64,000 bases of DNA from Leptobrachium leishanense. Lineage: Eukaryota; Chordata; Amphibia; Anura; Megophryidae. The position numbers and the translations under genes are program-made. Below, in pieces: positions 63,853-64,000 of the stretch. Location of the stretch: NCBI GenBank assembly GCA_009667805.1, contig CM019066.1, forward strand, positions 4,774,001-4,838,000, written 5' to 3'. Positions within the stretch are counted from its first letter, which is position 1, and every line of letters starts with the position of its first letter. The notes under the pieces were generated by a model. The model saw only the letters and a list, made by a program, of their open reading frames with translations. It was not told the DNA's origin and searched no databases.

Positions 63853-64000
63853 TCAGAGTTACCCAGTGTGCCGTGAAGGAAATGTAACGACCTTGTCCAT
63901 GCTTGCTGGACCACGTGTCTAAAGTGACATGCACCTTGCTGCTGACTGCCTTTCCCAATGACTGGATAACATTGTCTTCCACGTGCTGGTATAGTGCTGG
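63780..64000 (-). pseudogene. hAT transposase N-terminal catalytic segment in a shifted frame
   Basis: Encodes VHVTLDTWSSKHGQGRYISF and TAHWV, the block carrying the first catalytic aspartate (TLDTW) of Ac-type transposases. It is in a frame different from 62056-63852, so a frameshift separates them. It runs off the window; the BED zinc finger would be further right. Confidence 0.75.

Larger units (their letters stand above)
59599..64000 (-). mobile_element. Large hAT element (3' part), cut by window end
   Basis: Terminus TAGGGATGAGCCGAACAC... at 59599 is a typical hAT end. Inside it lie a subterminal tandem array and a minus-strand ZBED/Ac-type transposase that runs off the right edge. The other terminus and the BED zinc finger must lie beyond the window. 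The 8 bp before the element, GTGAACAC (59591-59598), should reappear after the far end. Confidence 0.75.

Noticed and set aside
1..64000. tRNA or rRNA genes
   Set aside because: No cloverleaf-like or rRNA-like sequence was recognised by eye; a covariance search would be needed to exclude small RNA genes in introns.

Overview
The window looks like chromosomal DNA of a frog (anuran amphibian). The evidence is a vertebrate gene with 13 spliced coding exons and KDEL at its end, large repeat-filled introns, and a repeat mix of CR1/Rex1/L2-type LINE ends, a sushi-type Ty3/Gypsy chromovirus, hAT elements and many MITEs. The order-level call is inference; I cannot name the species.

Layout. Positions 1-8352 hold a decayed minus-strand LTR element. 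It has ~290-bp direct terminal repeats, a coiled-coil Gag, a retropepsin and an envelope-like membrane tail, but no polymerase. A CR1-type LINE fragment and a fold-back DNA element (6404-7348) are nested in it. Positions 8455-14110 are a young, complete Ty3/Gypsy chromovirus on the plus strand, with a perfect 5-bp target duplication and nearly identical LTRs. It carries an 11-nt self-complementarity between the likely transcript start and the site just after the LTR, the signature of Tf1/sushi-type self-priming. Positions 14116-20200 are intergenic, with LINE tails, a 39-bp minisatellite and MITEs.

The main host gene is PDIA6 (ER protein disulfide isomerase P5). Its coding exons run from 20478 to 49668 on the plus strand and splice without a phase error into 444 codons, with a poly(A) signal at 50150. 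The promoter has three CCAAT boxes, one arranged like an ER stress response element. The introns hold about ten copies of a CpG-rich MITE family (counting those in flanking DNA), several hAT elements with target duplications, and hairpin-rich elements.

Downstream and convergent lie the last three coding exons of ATP6V1C2 (V-ATPase subunit C2) on the minus strand at 53420-55478; the rest of that gene is outside the window. PDIA6 and ATP6V1C2 lie tail to tail, as I recall for human 2p25. From 59599 to the right edge lies the 3' part of a large hAT element: a ~140-bp tandem array followed by a minus-strand ZBED/Ac-type transposase, cut by the window end.

The two host genes show no functional link beyond being neighbours. 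Most of the novelty is in the mobile DNA: self-priming of the chromovirus, one tandem 'cargo' repeat shared by DNA elements with different ends, a chain of hairpins in a TTAA-flanked element, and the pol-less gag/protease/envelope-like element.
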